This document shows, one piece after another, positions 1 to 9,904 of a DNA stretch of 64,000 bases. Origin of the DNA: Boswellia sacra. Lineage: Eukaryota; Streptophyta; Magnoliopsida; Sapindales; Burseraceae. The translations under genes were made by a program, and so were the position numbers. The stretch is taken from NCBI GenBank assembly GCA_013180625.2, contig SNVD02011144.1:372001-436000 (forward strand), in the 5' to 3' direction. Under the pieces are notes generated by a model that saw nothing but the letters and a program-made list of their open reading frames with translations, did no database searches and was not told the DNA's origin. Position 1 is the stretch's first letter. Each line of letters opens with the position of its first letter.

Positions 1-211
1 TCTAATTACTCACTCGAGTTTTTAGCGAGGAAATAAATATTTATCACTAAAGGTTTTATTTTGCGATGAAAGATTCCTTGCAAAATATCATTTTTTTCAA
101 ATGCTAGCTTTTGCGAGAAAATAATAATTTTGTTGGAAAAGGCCACTTTTTGTGACGAATTTGATTTCGTCGCAAAAAACTTTGTGGCAATAAACTGTTT
201 TTCTTGTAGTT
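1..211 (-). mobile_element. Terminal part of a CACTA (En/Spm)-like element, running off the left edge
   Basis: Read on the minus strand the segment begins ACTACAAGAAAAAC, one base short of the canonical CACTACAAGAAA terminus of plant CACTA elements. It continues with short subterminal motifs built on TTGCGACGAAA, TCGTCACAAAA and ATCGCAAAAT. Alternating short motifs of this kind are typical of CACTA ends, where transposase binds. The rest of the element lies outside the window, so neither the opposite end nor the 3-bp target duplication can be checked. A small open frame through it is only repeat sequence. Confidence 0.55.
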
Positions 212-385
212 TAATGGCTTCGGCTTGTCCTTTCACCTGATGTTTGACTTGTAGATTTGTAGGATCTTGAAAAGGCCAATGAGGGGATTGTAAGTTACCT
301 TAATGAGGGAAAATTTATATATTTGATTATAAATACAAGGTCAATTCATCCACCTGAAGCTGTTGCTTTGTGCTTGATAGTTTAT

Positions 386-650
386 ACCAAGTGAATGGGC
401 TAAAGGAGTGTTAAACAATGCTGAAAGCCTCACAGAGGAGAAGATTGATGAGGTACTGAACAAGTTTCTCAAGGATTTCGAAGAGGGATCATTGGAAAAA
501 GAAGGTTGGCCGACATATTTGTCTGCCTACATTCTCTCAAAAGCAGCCATGAATGCATACGCAAGGATTCTTGCCAAGAAGTACCCAGCTTTATTGGTGA
601 AATTGTGTTCACCCCGGGTATGTCAAAAATTTGCAATAATCTATAGAATC
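386..650 (+). pseudogene. Short-chain dehydrogenase/reductase exon fragment (salutaridine reductase/neomenthol dehydrogenase-like)
   Basis: The translation from about 390 contains EWAKGV, then LTEEKIDEVLNKFLKDF, then LSAYILSKAAMNAY. This is the C-terminal catalytic region of plant short-chain dehydrogenases of the salutaridine reductase/menthone reductase type, NAD(P)H-dependent carbonyl reductases. The YxxxK catalytic pair is present (Y-I-L-S-K). About 60 bases later the family's NCV.PGYVK block is still readable but in another frame, so a frameshift lies near 595-605. No N-terminal Rossmann exon and no C-terminal tail is seen on either side. It is best called a broken partial copy. The family is fairly sure; the exact substrate cannot be told. 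Confidence 0.7.
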
Positions 651-653
651 TAA

Positions 654-1316
654 TGACTCAACATTTTGAGCAGTGGACCACTAAAATTAGCTAGCTTTAA
701 TTATAAAAAAAAGTTCATTTAAACTTAGAAAAAAAACATATAACACATATTACTTAATGATATGTCAGTTAAGAGATAAAGTAAATTTTATTTAAGCTGG
801 TCAATTAAATTAAAATAAAACATAACATTGTGGCATCATTAGAATACAAACTCTTACTAGAAAACTACTTAATAAGCAGCAAATTAGCTTTGGGATAGAC
901 TTATCCTAAAACAAAAATAAAATAAAATAAAATTTTGACTATGTTCATTCAAAAAAAGAAAAAAGAAAAAAGATCCTTGAGACGGTAACTTACTTTTATG
1001 GGGAGTGAGAGAAAAGAGAAGCATTATCCAAACATTTTGTTTTTCCAGTATGTGAAGTAATTATAGATTGTCCTACTATGAAAACCTGTAAAATTCAGAA
1101 CAATAAGCCAATACAATGTTTTTTTGACTATGGAAATGAAGATGGGGAAAAGTCAAACCATCCATTTCGAAAACAGATTACCCATAAAAAAGCAATGTTC
1201 CTAACAGATTGGTGGATTTTATATCATTTGTGTTATATGTTTGTTTAAGTAATATGTGTTACTGGCATATCATTAAGTAATATGTGTTATATGTTTTCTA
1301 AACTTTTTAAAATGTC
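654..1316. other. Gene-free AT-rich spacer
   Basis: No coding region with recognisable similarity. An oligo-A/AAAT-rich tract lies near 900-970. The stretch sits between the dehydrogenase fragment and the CACTA-related sequence and may be CACTA internal DNA or intron remnant. Confidence 0.5.
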
Positions 1317-2235
1317 TTAGGTCTCAGTTCTGGATGCTTCAAGTGCACACCAAAATCGTATCAACGCGGATGCCGCAACAACAAATGAGGAGGAGAATGA
1401 GGAGAATTAGGTATATATGAAGTTATTTATTATTACTCAGTAATAAATAAATTTTGGCATATAACTTTTATTTGAATTTCTTTAATAAACTTAGTAATAG
1501 TAAGACATCTAATTATTACATTTTATTTGTGCAGGTTTTTTTCACATGAAAACTTGAATGGGAATAAGACTTCTAGACTTATTTTATACTTGATTGCAAA
1601 TTAACTTGGTATTCTTATGTTGTATGTGAATGTATAACTTATTAATTTATGTGTATGTGAATATACTCTTATGTTGTACCCTTATTTTTATTGGAATATC
1701 ATTTTATTGGTTCATGTTTTTCTATGATGAATTATTTGAATTAATTAGAAATAAATAGATTAAAAAAATGGTTGCAGGCCCAGATTTCATAAAAATTGCG
1801 AAAAGGGTTCTAGGACTGGAGCACTTTTTTACTGTGGGCCTAACGATCGCGGTTAATGACAAACTAAACATGGGACAACAACAAGCACTTTGTACGGCGG
1901 GCTACACACCTGCGGTAAACGTCAGACCACGAATTTTTACTTCGGTAATCGGGACCACGGTAAAATCATTTACGGCGGGCAAGAAAGCTACACTAGACTT
2001 TTTACGGTGGGCCATGCGCCCGCGGTAAATTATTTTACACTAGACCACGAATTTCTACGGTGGTCATTGTGACCGCAGTAAAACCATTTTTAAGGCGGGC
2101 GAAAACCACGATAAAAAGTAAAATGAGTTTTTATAGCGCCATTTTATGCGACGGCCTTAAACCGCCGTATGCCCATCGTAGAAGGCTTTTTACTACGGTT
2201 TCGGCCCGTCATAAAAAACCCATATTCTTGTAGTG
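1317..2235 (+). mobile_element. Right end of a second CACTA-like element with subterminal repeats
   Basis: The right boundary is ATTCTTGTAGTG, the reverse complement of CACTACAAGAAT, ending at 2235. From about 1770 to 2220 the sequence is filled with alternating GCGGTAAA, ACGGCGGGC and related GC-rich motifs in both orientations, the usual subterminal repeat array of CACTA elements. A short open segment at 1320-1410 ends in an acidic tail (TNEEENEEN, then stop) and could be the end of an element-encoded protein. I did not find the left terminus, so the left limit is arbitrary. The two open frames at 1768-2072 are translations of the repeat array, not genes. Confidence 0.65.
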
Positions 2236-2532
2236 ATACCACATTCTTAGTTGGCTTTTCTATCCAAATCTCACTGTTGACTGCATGTCAAACATTAAAT
2301 GGAATAAATATCCATCTTATTATAATGTAACTACGTAGAACAAAAATCTAATTGCAAATGCAAGTTTATGGCATGCTAACAACAATATAGGGTTATTCCA
2401 TGCATTTATTAACCCTAGTAGTTTCTTTGTTCATATCTAGTCTATAACGCTTGTTACAAATTTATTTGATATTATTGGTTTTGGAGGATGGATAGATCGG
2501 TTTATTTCTTAATACACTCTTAATAACTTAAA

Positions 2533-2712
2533 GAGTAATGCTGCACTTATAAAGTTTGTATACAAAGTTGATGTAACACCACTCATTTAATGATATATGA
2601 ATCATCTATATTTATTATACTGACTTTTTATATCCATCATTTCATTCATTTGACTTTTCATCAATTTTGTAAAAAAACTTTATGCATAGACTTTTTAAGT
2701 GTAGCATTATTA
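2533..2712. mobile_element. MITE, 180 bp, 9-bp target duplication TAACTTAAA
   Basis: The left end reads GAGTAATGCTGCACTTATAA and the right end, reverse-complemented, reads ATAATAATGCTACACTTAAA. The two ends are therefore imperfect terminal inverted repeats. The identical 9-mer TAACTTAAA flanks the element at 2524-2532 and 2713-2721. A 9-bp duplication points to a Mutator-type transposase. Related copies with the same terminal core lie at 3860, 6594 and 16269. Confidence 0.8.
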
Positions 2713-2923
2713 TAACTTAAATAGCTAGGGTTAACTAATGTGGAAAATCATTAATTAAATTCATGACAAGTGTGTAATTAATATAAAAATTAAAATATAA
2801 AAATTCACGGCAGGTGTGTATTCAATTTATTAGAAGTATTAGTGTTAGTTTCATTAAAATATAAAAATTAAAGTGTGGATTCAAACATAATCACTTAATT
2901 TAATATAATTAATCAGACCTTAA

Positions 2924-3478
2924 AGGCGTGTTTGATGCCCTGTATAGCGCTGCATAGTATAGCATTAAGAAATTATACTGCGTTGGTCAGATTTTAAGCG
3001 GGACTATATAGTATAATGCGGGTACTATAGTGACACTATAGCGGGTACTATAGTAGTACTGTTCACATAAAAGTTTAGCATTTTTATACCAAACCTACCA
3101 ATGGGTTAACACCGTATAAGCTTATTTTTGTGTCAATTTTCACCAGTAAATACCAAAAAATCATATAAATTAATATTTATATATTTAAATAATTAATAAA
3201 TAATTTATTAAATATTTAAATAAATAAAAATTAATTATTTAAATAAATAAAAAAATTAATAATTCAATTTTTATTTTAATTATTATTTTAATTTATTTTA
3301 TATTTAAATTAAACTTTCCATATTATAATTTTTTTTTACATTTTATCTAATACAATACTCTATCAAACATAGTATAGTATTATATTTATCTAATATTATT
3401 CTATACTATTCAATCCAATCAAATCCAAATAAATTTATGCTATTATATGCATTGTTATACAGCGCATCAAACATGCCC
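2924..3478. mobile_element. Tourist-like (PIF/Harbinger) MITE, about 555 bp, TAA target duplication
   Basis: The left terminus is AGGCGTGTTTGATGCCCTGT and the reverse-complemented right terminus is GGGCATGTTTGATGCGCTGT. TAA flanks both sides (2921-2923 and 3479-3481), the 3-bp duplication made by PIF/Harbinger transposases. The interior carries short CTATAGTAC-type inverted motifs and AT-rich filler with no ORF. Confidence 0.75.
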
Positions 3479-3481
3479 TAA

Positions 3482-3850
3482 AGGTGTTGGCGTTAATATC
3501 CCCAAGACTGGGCCATGTACAGCGGGACATGAATGTGGTGCGGAGCAAATTGTCTTTCTTAATTATCATTGTTTGTGGATATTAATCTAGATAATAATTT
3601 GATAGTAAATATGCACAACTAATATAAATTCTACAATTTAATATTTTATTTTACAAAACATTTATTAATCATTCATAATTAAGTAATTAATATATTATTA
3701 CATATAAATCAATTGTTTCATCAGTTTCATAAATTTCTTTTTTAAAGACCTAAACTAGATTTAATTATATATAATCTAAAGAGAATGTTTGTTTTAGCTT
3801 ATCGATTAGTCAAAGAGAGCTCTTTCAAAATTTTTGTTTGTGTGTTGTCA
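3482..3850. other. Spacer with a short GC-richer segment of unknown origin
   Basis: Bases 3482-3560 are less AT-rich than their surroundings and can be read open on the plus strand for about 25 codons, but resemble no family I recognise. The remainder is AT-rich with no features. Confidence 0.35.
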
Positions 3851-3859
3851 TTTAAGAAA

Positions 3860-4020
3860 GGGACAATGTTATATTTACAACCAAATTCTACAACCAACTA
3901 TTTGCAATTTGAGTTAAAAAAAATTCACTAGAAGAGAAAAAACAAAAATTAAAAAAGAATTTTATCAACTCAGATTGTATGCAGTTGATTGTAGGATTTA
4001 ATTATAAATATAGTATTATT
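3860..4020. mobile_element. MITE, 161 bp, imperfect 9-bp target duplication
   Basis: The ends are GGGACAATGTTATATTTACA and, from the right reverse-complemented, GAATAATACTATATTTATAA. They form inverted repeats related to the copies at 2533, 6594 and 16269. The flanks are TTTAAGAAA (3851-3859) and CTTAAGAAA (4021-4029), a 9-bp duplication with one mismatch. The interior shares the CACTAGAAGAGAAAA segment with the 16269 copy, which confirms the family. Confidence 0.7.
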
Positions 4021-4029
4021 CTTAAGAAA

Positions 4030-4930
4030 AATTATGAATAATTAAATTAACTATCTTATGTCTAAAGGAGGAAGAGCTCAAAATTAAGATTTTTTTTAAT
4101 TGTAAAATGTTAAAGATAATCTTATCATATTTTAAAAGATTTACTTTATTTTTCCTTCCCAATTTCTTTTTGAAATTTATATTAATTCATACTTATATCA
4201 AACAATCAACAACATTTCAATAAAAGTTGTAGGGGACAATTGCATTTTTGTTTGAAATCTGACTCGATTTGAGCTAAATTGAAATTTGAATAGATCCGAA
4301 TATAAAAATATGAACAATATATTTATTTTTTATTTTAATATCTGAATTAAAATGTCTGAAGACTAATGATTTTACACATGTATCCCTATTTATATATATT
4401 ATTTTCATTTGTGATTTTATTTCACATAGTAAAATTATTTGCTTATCAATATTTATTATGATTTAATTTATGTATATTTGTATAATTGGATAAAGAAGTT
4501 ATTTTTTAAAAAAGAATTTGATATACGAACAAGCTAAATGACCTTATAAAATTTTAAATAAATAATAATATTCTAAAATTAAAATTTTATGTAGGTATAA
4601 GTTGATATATAAATTTTATAAGGGCATTTAAGAGAACTAAAAGAATAATAGATGATTCAAATATTTGCATTCAGATCAAAATTAAAATTTTTAGTTTTTT
4701 CCATTTAGGTAAAAATCTCTTAGATGAAGTCTTTAAATAAACGAAATAAACATCATAAAAAGATTTGAAATATGAGAATAAATTAAATTTAGACTTAAGA
4801 CAAAAATAAAAAAGTCTCATAATTTTATTAGTGCTATTCCAATAAAATCGAGCTGGAGATGGAGACGCCAAAACAAGATGACCTAAACATACGATCATAC
4901 AAGAGGCAAGTGCCTGCATATTCTTCTCAA
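4030..4930. other. Gene-free AT-rich spacer
   Basis: No recognisable coding segment. Bases 4671-4919 carry an open frame on the minus strand immediately downstream of the exon-1 copy. It does not resemble the second exon of the BODYGUARD gene and is treated as chance. Confidence 0.5.
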
Positions 4931-4935
4931 CTAAC

Positions 4936-5337
4936 CTTGTGGAGGTTCCTTCACCTCAACATGAAGCTTCTGTTCATTGCAGTTCATCCAGGAAACACAC
5001 GACTCACATCCACAATCAGACCACCTATTTTTCACCATTCTTTGATCTCTGCATATTTTCTCGGATTCCTTCCCTTCTCTTAATAATAATCCAAGGAACC
5101 CGATTTCCCGGAAAATATTTTTCCTTCCATGCAAAGTCTCTGACACTTCATTCACTTCATCACCACACACCAGCATGGAGATGCTTCCCCTTCAAAGGAC
5201 CATTCAAGACATCTGAATGTAACACAGAGAACAATGTCAACAAAGTCAAGCCACAGGAAAACTATGAAACTAAGGGCAACGTGAAAGTTTTTGGCACATT
5301 TTCTTGCCCATTTTCCTGCAGAATTTAGAAGAGACAT
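4936..5337 (-). pseudogene. BODYGUARD-like exon 1 copy, frameshifted, no other exons
   Basis: This minus-strand segment matches the first exon of the intact hydrolase gene at 28614-30318 along its whole length. It has an ATG at 5335-5337, the basic/hydrophobic leader with CAKNFHVALS, LDFVDIVLCV and the FEGEA block, then VSETLHGRKNIFREIGFLG, RWSDCGCESCVSW and KLHVEVKEP. The copy ends at a GTTAGT where the parent exon ends at GTATGT, so a possible splice donor is retained. Around 5165-5175 the frame shifts, separating the leader from the cysteine-rich part. None of the catalytic exons (GxSxG, Asp, His) is found downstream on the same strand, so it cannot encode an active hydrolase. It is a diverged partial duplicate, not a very recent copy. 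Confidence 0.8.
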
Positions 5338-6056
5338 CCTCAGAAAGTGAGGAAGATCAAGAGAGTGCAATAAGTGTCGTGCTTAATTAATTTCGGCACA
5401 TCAGTTTTGCTGAGCTATATTTTATTTGCAAATGAAGAGATTATATATAAACTAATTAATAGTGTGAGAAAGATTGATGGGGAAATACATTGAGGTTGCT
5501 TGTAGACTTGATCTGGCCAGCTTTATGATTTGTCAATTCTTCATTCGATTGGTTATTCGAAGAGAGGACAACACTTGAATGGTATTAAATACCAAAAAAC
5601 TATTGGATTGCGGAAAAAATTTAATGTAGATAATGATAGCTCTTTCCAAAGTCTATCATTTTTAAATGTCAAATGAAGTGTTTTTAATTAATATTTGTTA
5701 AATAGATGATTTGACGATGTAATGAGTGATGTGAATGATTTAATTGAATTTAATATAATTTGAGATGTATAATTGTGGAATATTTATCACCATTCTTTAA
5801 TGAATTAGAAAGGTCGGGCTATTTGAAAAAAATAAAAATAAAAAACTCTTGCCATTAATTCAATTGCTCTGCAAATCCATGTATAAAATTTGAAAACTAT
5901 TACATTGTTTTGTACACCCTTCATAATACCAGTAGAACTCGTAAAATAATTCTTTATTTATCCACTCTAATTAATTTCATACGCCCATTCTACAAAATCA
6001 ATACAACCTATGTTCTTTCTCTTTACAATCATGTCGATTACAGACCATTTTCTTTC
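5338..6056. other. Gene-free spacer
   Basis: AT-rich intergenic DNA with no recognisable gene or clear repeat. It lies upstream of the exon-1 copy. Confidence 0.5.
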
Positions 6057-6520
6057 TAAGGATAGCAATTTGTCAGCCCCTAGTAAAGGGTCAAATAACC
6101 CTCCCAATTCAACTCAATAATCATGATGTAATGATATGAATTTTTATCTGCTGTAACATAAATATGATAAATATAAAATTTTTATATTGAGAAGCAAATT
6201 AACATATATAATAATAAATTCAAATGATTTTAATAATTTTCTTGTATATTAATAATTATTCAAATTAATATGATATTTTAATTAATATAAATATATGGAA
6301 TGTGGTTGTTATGCATACATGTATTAAATAATTAAGTAGGTTATGCGAGTTAATATAACTCAGTTATAACACGTTTATTAAATGGGTTGTATCCGTGTTT
6401 CAAGCTTTGATATAAATAATTAAATATGTCGTATCAGTGCTAGACAAAATTTCATTAGTTCATATCCTAACACCACATAAATATGACATGCAAACACAAA
6501 TTATCACCCCTAAGCCTTCC
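6057..6520. repeat. Degenerate dispersed repeat (ACACGTTTATTAAATGGGTTG type)
   Basis: The segment carries the phrases CAATTTGTCAGCCCC near its left end, AACACGTTTATTAAATGGGT in the middle and ATTATCACCCCTAAGCC at its right end. This layout resembles a common plant repeat class that starts with GGGGTGTCAATT-like ends and contains runs related to TTAATCGTGT. Similar degenerate sequence occurs at 39300-39810 and 43740-44160. The boundaries are approximate. Confidence 0.4.
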
Positions 6521-6593
6521 TACCACATAGTGATGCTTGTCACTTATGGAATTATGCTATATATTTCTTCTCTCTTAATAGCATATTTCAAAA

Positions 6594-6792
6594 CAATAAT
6601 ATTGGATTTATAATCTACATACAATCCAAATTCTACAACATGATATGACAGTCTACATGGCAAATCCTATTAGAGATGTAACTTTTCTAATTCTTTTTGT
6701 TTTTTCCTCATTGAATGAATTTTTACCATATAAACTGTTATATTAGGTTGTAGAGTTTGGGTTGTATGTAGATTGTAAGTCTATCACTACTG
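6594..6792. mobile_element. MITE, 199 bp, imperfect 9-bp target duplication
   Basis: The left end CAATAATATTGGATTTATAA and the reverse-complemented right end CAGTAGTGATAGACTTACAA form inverted repeats that continue through ATCTACATACAA and CCAAATTCTACAAC. The flanks are ATTTCAAAA (6585-6593) and ATATCAAAA (6793-6801), a 9-bp duplication with one change. The ends are related to those of the copies at 2533, 3860 and 16269. Confidence 0.7.
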
Positions 6793-6801
6793 ATATCAAA
6801 A

Positions 6802-7940
6802 TTAATGTTTCTTGTTATTTTAGTCTATAAGTAATCTACCTTTTTTTTTTGATAAATATTAATTTCCACTTTAAGCTAATCCTAATGCTGTACATTGTCA
6901 TAGTTTTTAGATTTTTTTCCTTAATATTGAGAATGGTTCTAAAATTAAACTGAAGTTGGAATAAGTTCAAATAATTGAACATAAATAATATATTTGTTTA
7001 TTTTATTTACATGTATGAATTAAAATGTGTGAAAACCAATATTTTTACACATATATCATTTTGTTAATTTCAGTTATGTTTTTATTTTACATATTTGAAA
7101 ATATATAAATCCATTTTTGAAAAATTAATATTTAAATATCAAAATATTTATAATTTTGATTATTTCATCTTAAAATTTTAATAAATAATAAATTATGACA
7201 TGAGTTAGATTAATTTATTAGTGTATTTAAGTTACTTTTTTATTAGGCTTTGATGTAGAAACAAGATAGATGGCCATGAAAGAATTTTAGAAAATATTAA
7301 TTCAAAGAACTATTGTAAAAAAGAGAAATATTTGTCGTGATATTTAAAGAAATAAAACACTATGTTAGATACAAATTAATCATAAGATTTTTTTATAATA
7401 TTTCAAAGAATTTACATTAAGAGAAAATATTAAAATATTTATAATAAAAAATTAAGATTTTAAATTTAAATAAAATTGTTTGAGAATATCTATTATTTAA
7501 AAACAAAACCACCTAAAATATCAACGTCATCTAACTTAAATCAGATGTAAAAACAATTAACCAAACTTTAGAGATAGCTGCAACTACTATGTTGAAGGAA
7601 CAATTAATTTTGGCTTTGAAAAGGGATGAGATAACACATAGAGAAAGTTTTGATGAATCTTTGTCTTCTATACTCATTTAGTTTGAATGTATTATCGTAA
7701 CGAAATAAAATTATACTAATTAAAAGGTAGGATGTTAATTAAGGGGTGTTAATAGCCTACCGTAAGTAAAAAATAAAAATGATTGGGGATGTTAATTATA
7801 TCTCCAGTTGTATTTTGTCAACTTACACAGTAGAGAGATTATAATTGTCAATTGGTTATAGGTCAAATATTATTTTAATTAAATTTGTTAGTTAACTTAA
7901 CAATCATAATAAGAGAATTTCATGAGATATGCTTGCGTAC
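6802..7940. other. Gene-free AT-rich spacer
   Basis: Very AT-rich; no open frame of interest and no clear element ends. Confidence 0.5.
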
Positions 7941-7947
7941 TACTGTC

Positions 7948-8790
7948 ACTTTCATTTCATGTATCCATCGAAGACCCAAAAACCAGAAACAATAAAATTA
8001 ATGTTTTGACTGGACGATTTGAATTCTTGAACGGACTCGAATCGACCAGTAATAGCTTTCGATCAATAAACTGATGTCATAAGGAACTCAAAAGAGATTT
8101 ATTATTTTCTAAAATTCTATCAACATGCTATATAATGGAAAATATGAATAACAACCGACAAGTAAATTGAGGATCAATTTGAAATTGCTGTGTAATTTAA
8201 GAAAGAATAAGTTTTAACTATATTTTGTGGGAATAATCGGTTTATAAAAGAACTTGTATGGTGTTAGATAAATCAAATTCGAAGTTTTTCTTTTCTTTCC
8301 TTCTTTCAAAATCAGTCTATAGACATTTAATAAATTCTACTTTTAAAGATTGTTATTGAATTAAATGATTTATCTAATGATTGTTCCTATTATCACTTAT
8401 ATGTTTTATCTATCCTTCTAAACCAAAAGCAATATAATGTTTTAGCTAGATGATTTGACTCATTGAAAAAACTATAATCTTTTTTTTTTTTTAACCAAAG
8501 CGTCCGGGCCAGTTTACGCACATCTCAACTAATCGAGAAACTAATGTAACCATAACCCACAAGAAAAAACTATAATCAACCATTGAGAACTTTTGAATCC
8601 ATGGAAAAGATGGCGTAAGGAATTCCAAAAAAGATTTATTTCCTGAAATTCTATCAACAAGTCGTATGATGAAAAATATGAATGAGAACCAACAATAAAT
8701 TAAGAGTCAATTGGGAATTGTTGTAGAAATAATCATTAATTTTATGAAAATTGTTTACAGAAAAACTTAGGATTTGGCAAATCAAATTAT
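7948..8790. repeat. Diverged tandem duplication of a ~350-400-bp segment
   Basis: Two consecutive segments, about 7948-8300 and 8388-8790, share a series of matching blocks in the same order: TTTGACTxxxxGATTTGA, ATAAGGAA.TC.AAA.GATTTATT, AAATTCTATCAACA and ATGAATxA.AACC.ACAA.TAAATT. They also share a shorter block ending in GGxAAATCAAATT. Both are non-coding. The second copy contains the SINE fragment at 8480-8562, so the duplication predates that insertion. Confidence 0.65.
8480..8562 (-). mobile_element. 5'-truncated SINE (Au/plant-SINE-like 3' tail) with 15-bp target duplication
   Basis: The exact 15-mer GAAAAAACTATAATC flanks the insert at 8465-8479 and 8563-8577. On the minus strand the insert ends in GAGATGTGCGTAAACTGGCC, then CGGACGCTTTGGTT and a poly-A run (T run at 8480-8492 on the plus strand). 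The GTGCGC..GCTGGCCCGGACA-like 3' segment is characteristic of a widespread group of plant SINEs. Only about 70 bases plus the tail are present, so the tRNA-related 5' promoter half is missing. The long target duplication and poly-A tail show target-primed reverse transcription. Confidence 0.8.
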
Positions 8791-9011
8791 ATGATTACAA
8801 AATTAAAAAAAAACAGTACAAGTTTTTTTAAAAAATAATTACATATTCAAAAAATTTAAATATCATGACCACTTTTCCATAGTTACAAAAATCCTTTTGA
8901 TTGTCAATTTGTAGTATTTGATAGTCAAAAATACCTATCGAATCATCAATAAGTGATCATGACATTTAACTATTCTAAATATGCAATTGTTTTCAATACC
9001 CCTTTATAGTT

Positions 9012-9062
9012 TTATTATTATTATTTTTTGTTGTTGTTGTTGTCGTTGTTATTATTATTATT
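9012..9062. repeat. (TTA)n/(TTG)n microsatellite, target of the MULE insertion
   Basis: Runs of TTA, then TTG, then TTA end directly at the left terminus of the Mutator-like element. More TTA units follow its right terminus and flank the next element. Confidence 0.8.
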
Positions 9063-9904
9063 GGGCAAATCACATAGACCACCCCTAGGTTTAGGGCTTA
9101 TTACACGCGGATTCACTGTTTTTACTTTTTAATCAGAGGGTACCCCTTATGTTATGAAAAAACATTATTGACCACCCTTCTGTGACAGTTTCCGTTAAGT
9201 TGATGTAATTAGGTGGATTTGAGAGGGGTAGAAGGGTCATTGCAAAGAGGGCTCTGGGAAGAATAGAAAAGGAACAGTCAACGCCATTTTTTAATCAGTT
9301 TGGTCCCCACTTCCTTTTCTTCTTCACTTTGTGTTTTTTTTCTCCCCACTGGTTGCTAGTTTCGCGTGGGTCTTACCTTATATGTGACTTGAACTGTCGT
9401 TGTGAGAGTGCAAAAACACCGGTGAAGGTTGCTTAAAAACGGGTAAGTTTCAAGAACCCAAAGTAGTTTGCATAGACATGCATGCATGGTGAAGTTGGTC
9501 ATCGGTCACTGTGGTATGAGTTTTTTTTGGACAATTTTTTCTTATTCTGTACACTGTTTGGAAGTTTATATTACATATGTTGTTATATGCTAGAGTGCCA
9601 TTTAATTTTTATGTTATTGACTGATGATGAAACCCCATACATTGGGGAAAATCGGGGTTTTATAAATTGGTTGAAAAAATTGTTAATTGATGTGATTTTA
9701 TGGTTGTTTGAAGAGTTTTTTTAATGTGCATGGATGAAATAGTGTTGTGTTACATTAGTCGAATGTCATGCATGCTACTATGATAAGTTTTTCTGACGTT
9801 TAACTAACTTTTTGTCTGTTGCTATTTTCATTTTTTTGGTGCTTCTGAATATCTACTGATGCATATGGCAGTATATGAATTGCGATGTCTATTTTCAATT
9901 TGAC

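Noticed and set aside
1768..2072. Two overlapping plus-strand open frames with Val/Thr/Arg-rich products
   Set aside because: They translate the subterminal GCGGTAAA/ACGGCGGGC array of the CACTA end in different frames.
4859..5328. Plus-strand ORFs of 74 and 129 codons
   Set aside because: Antisense of the BODYGUARD exon-1 copy; the protein similarity is on the minus strand.
9482..9724. 80-codon plus-strand ORF inside the MULE
   Set aside because: Lies before the recognisable transposase and matches no MULE domain; hydrophobic low-complexity composition suggests 5' untranslated sequence.
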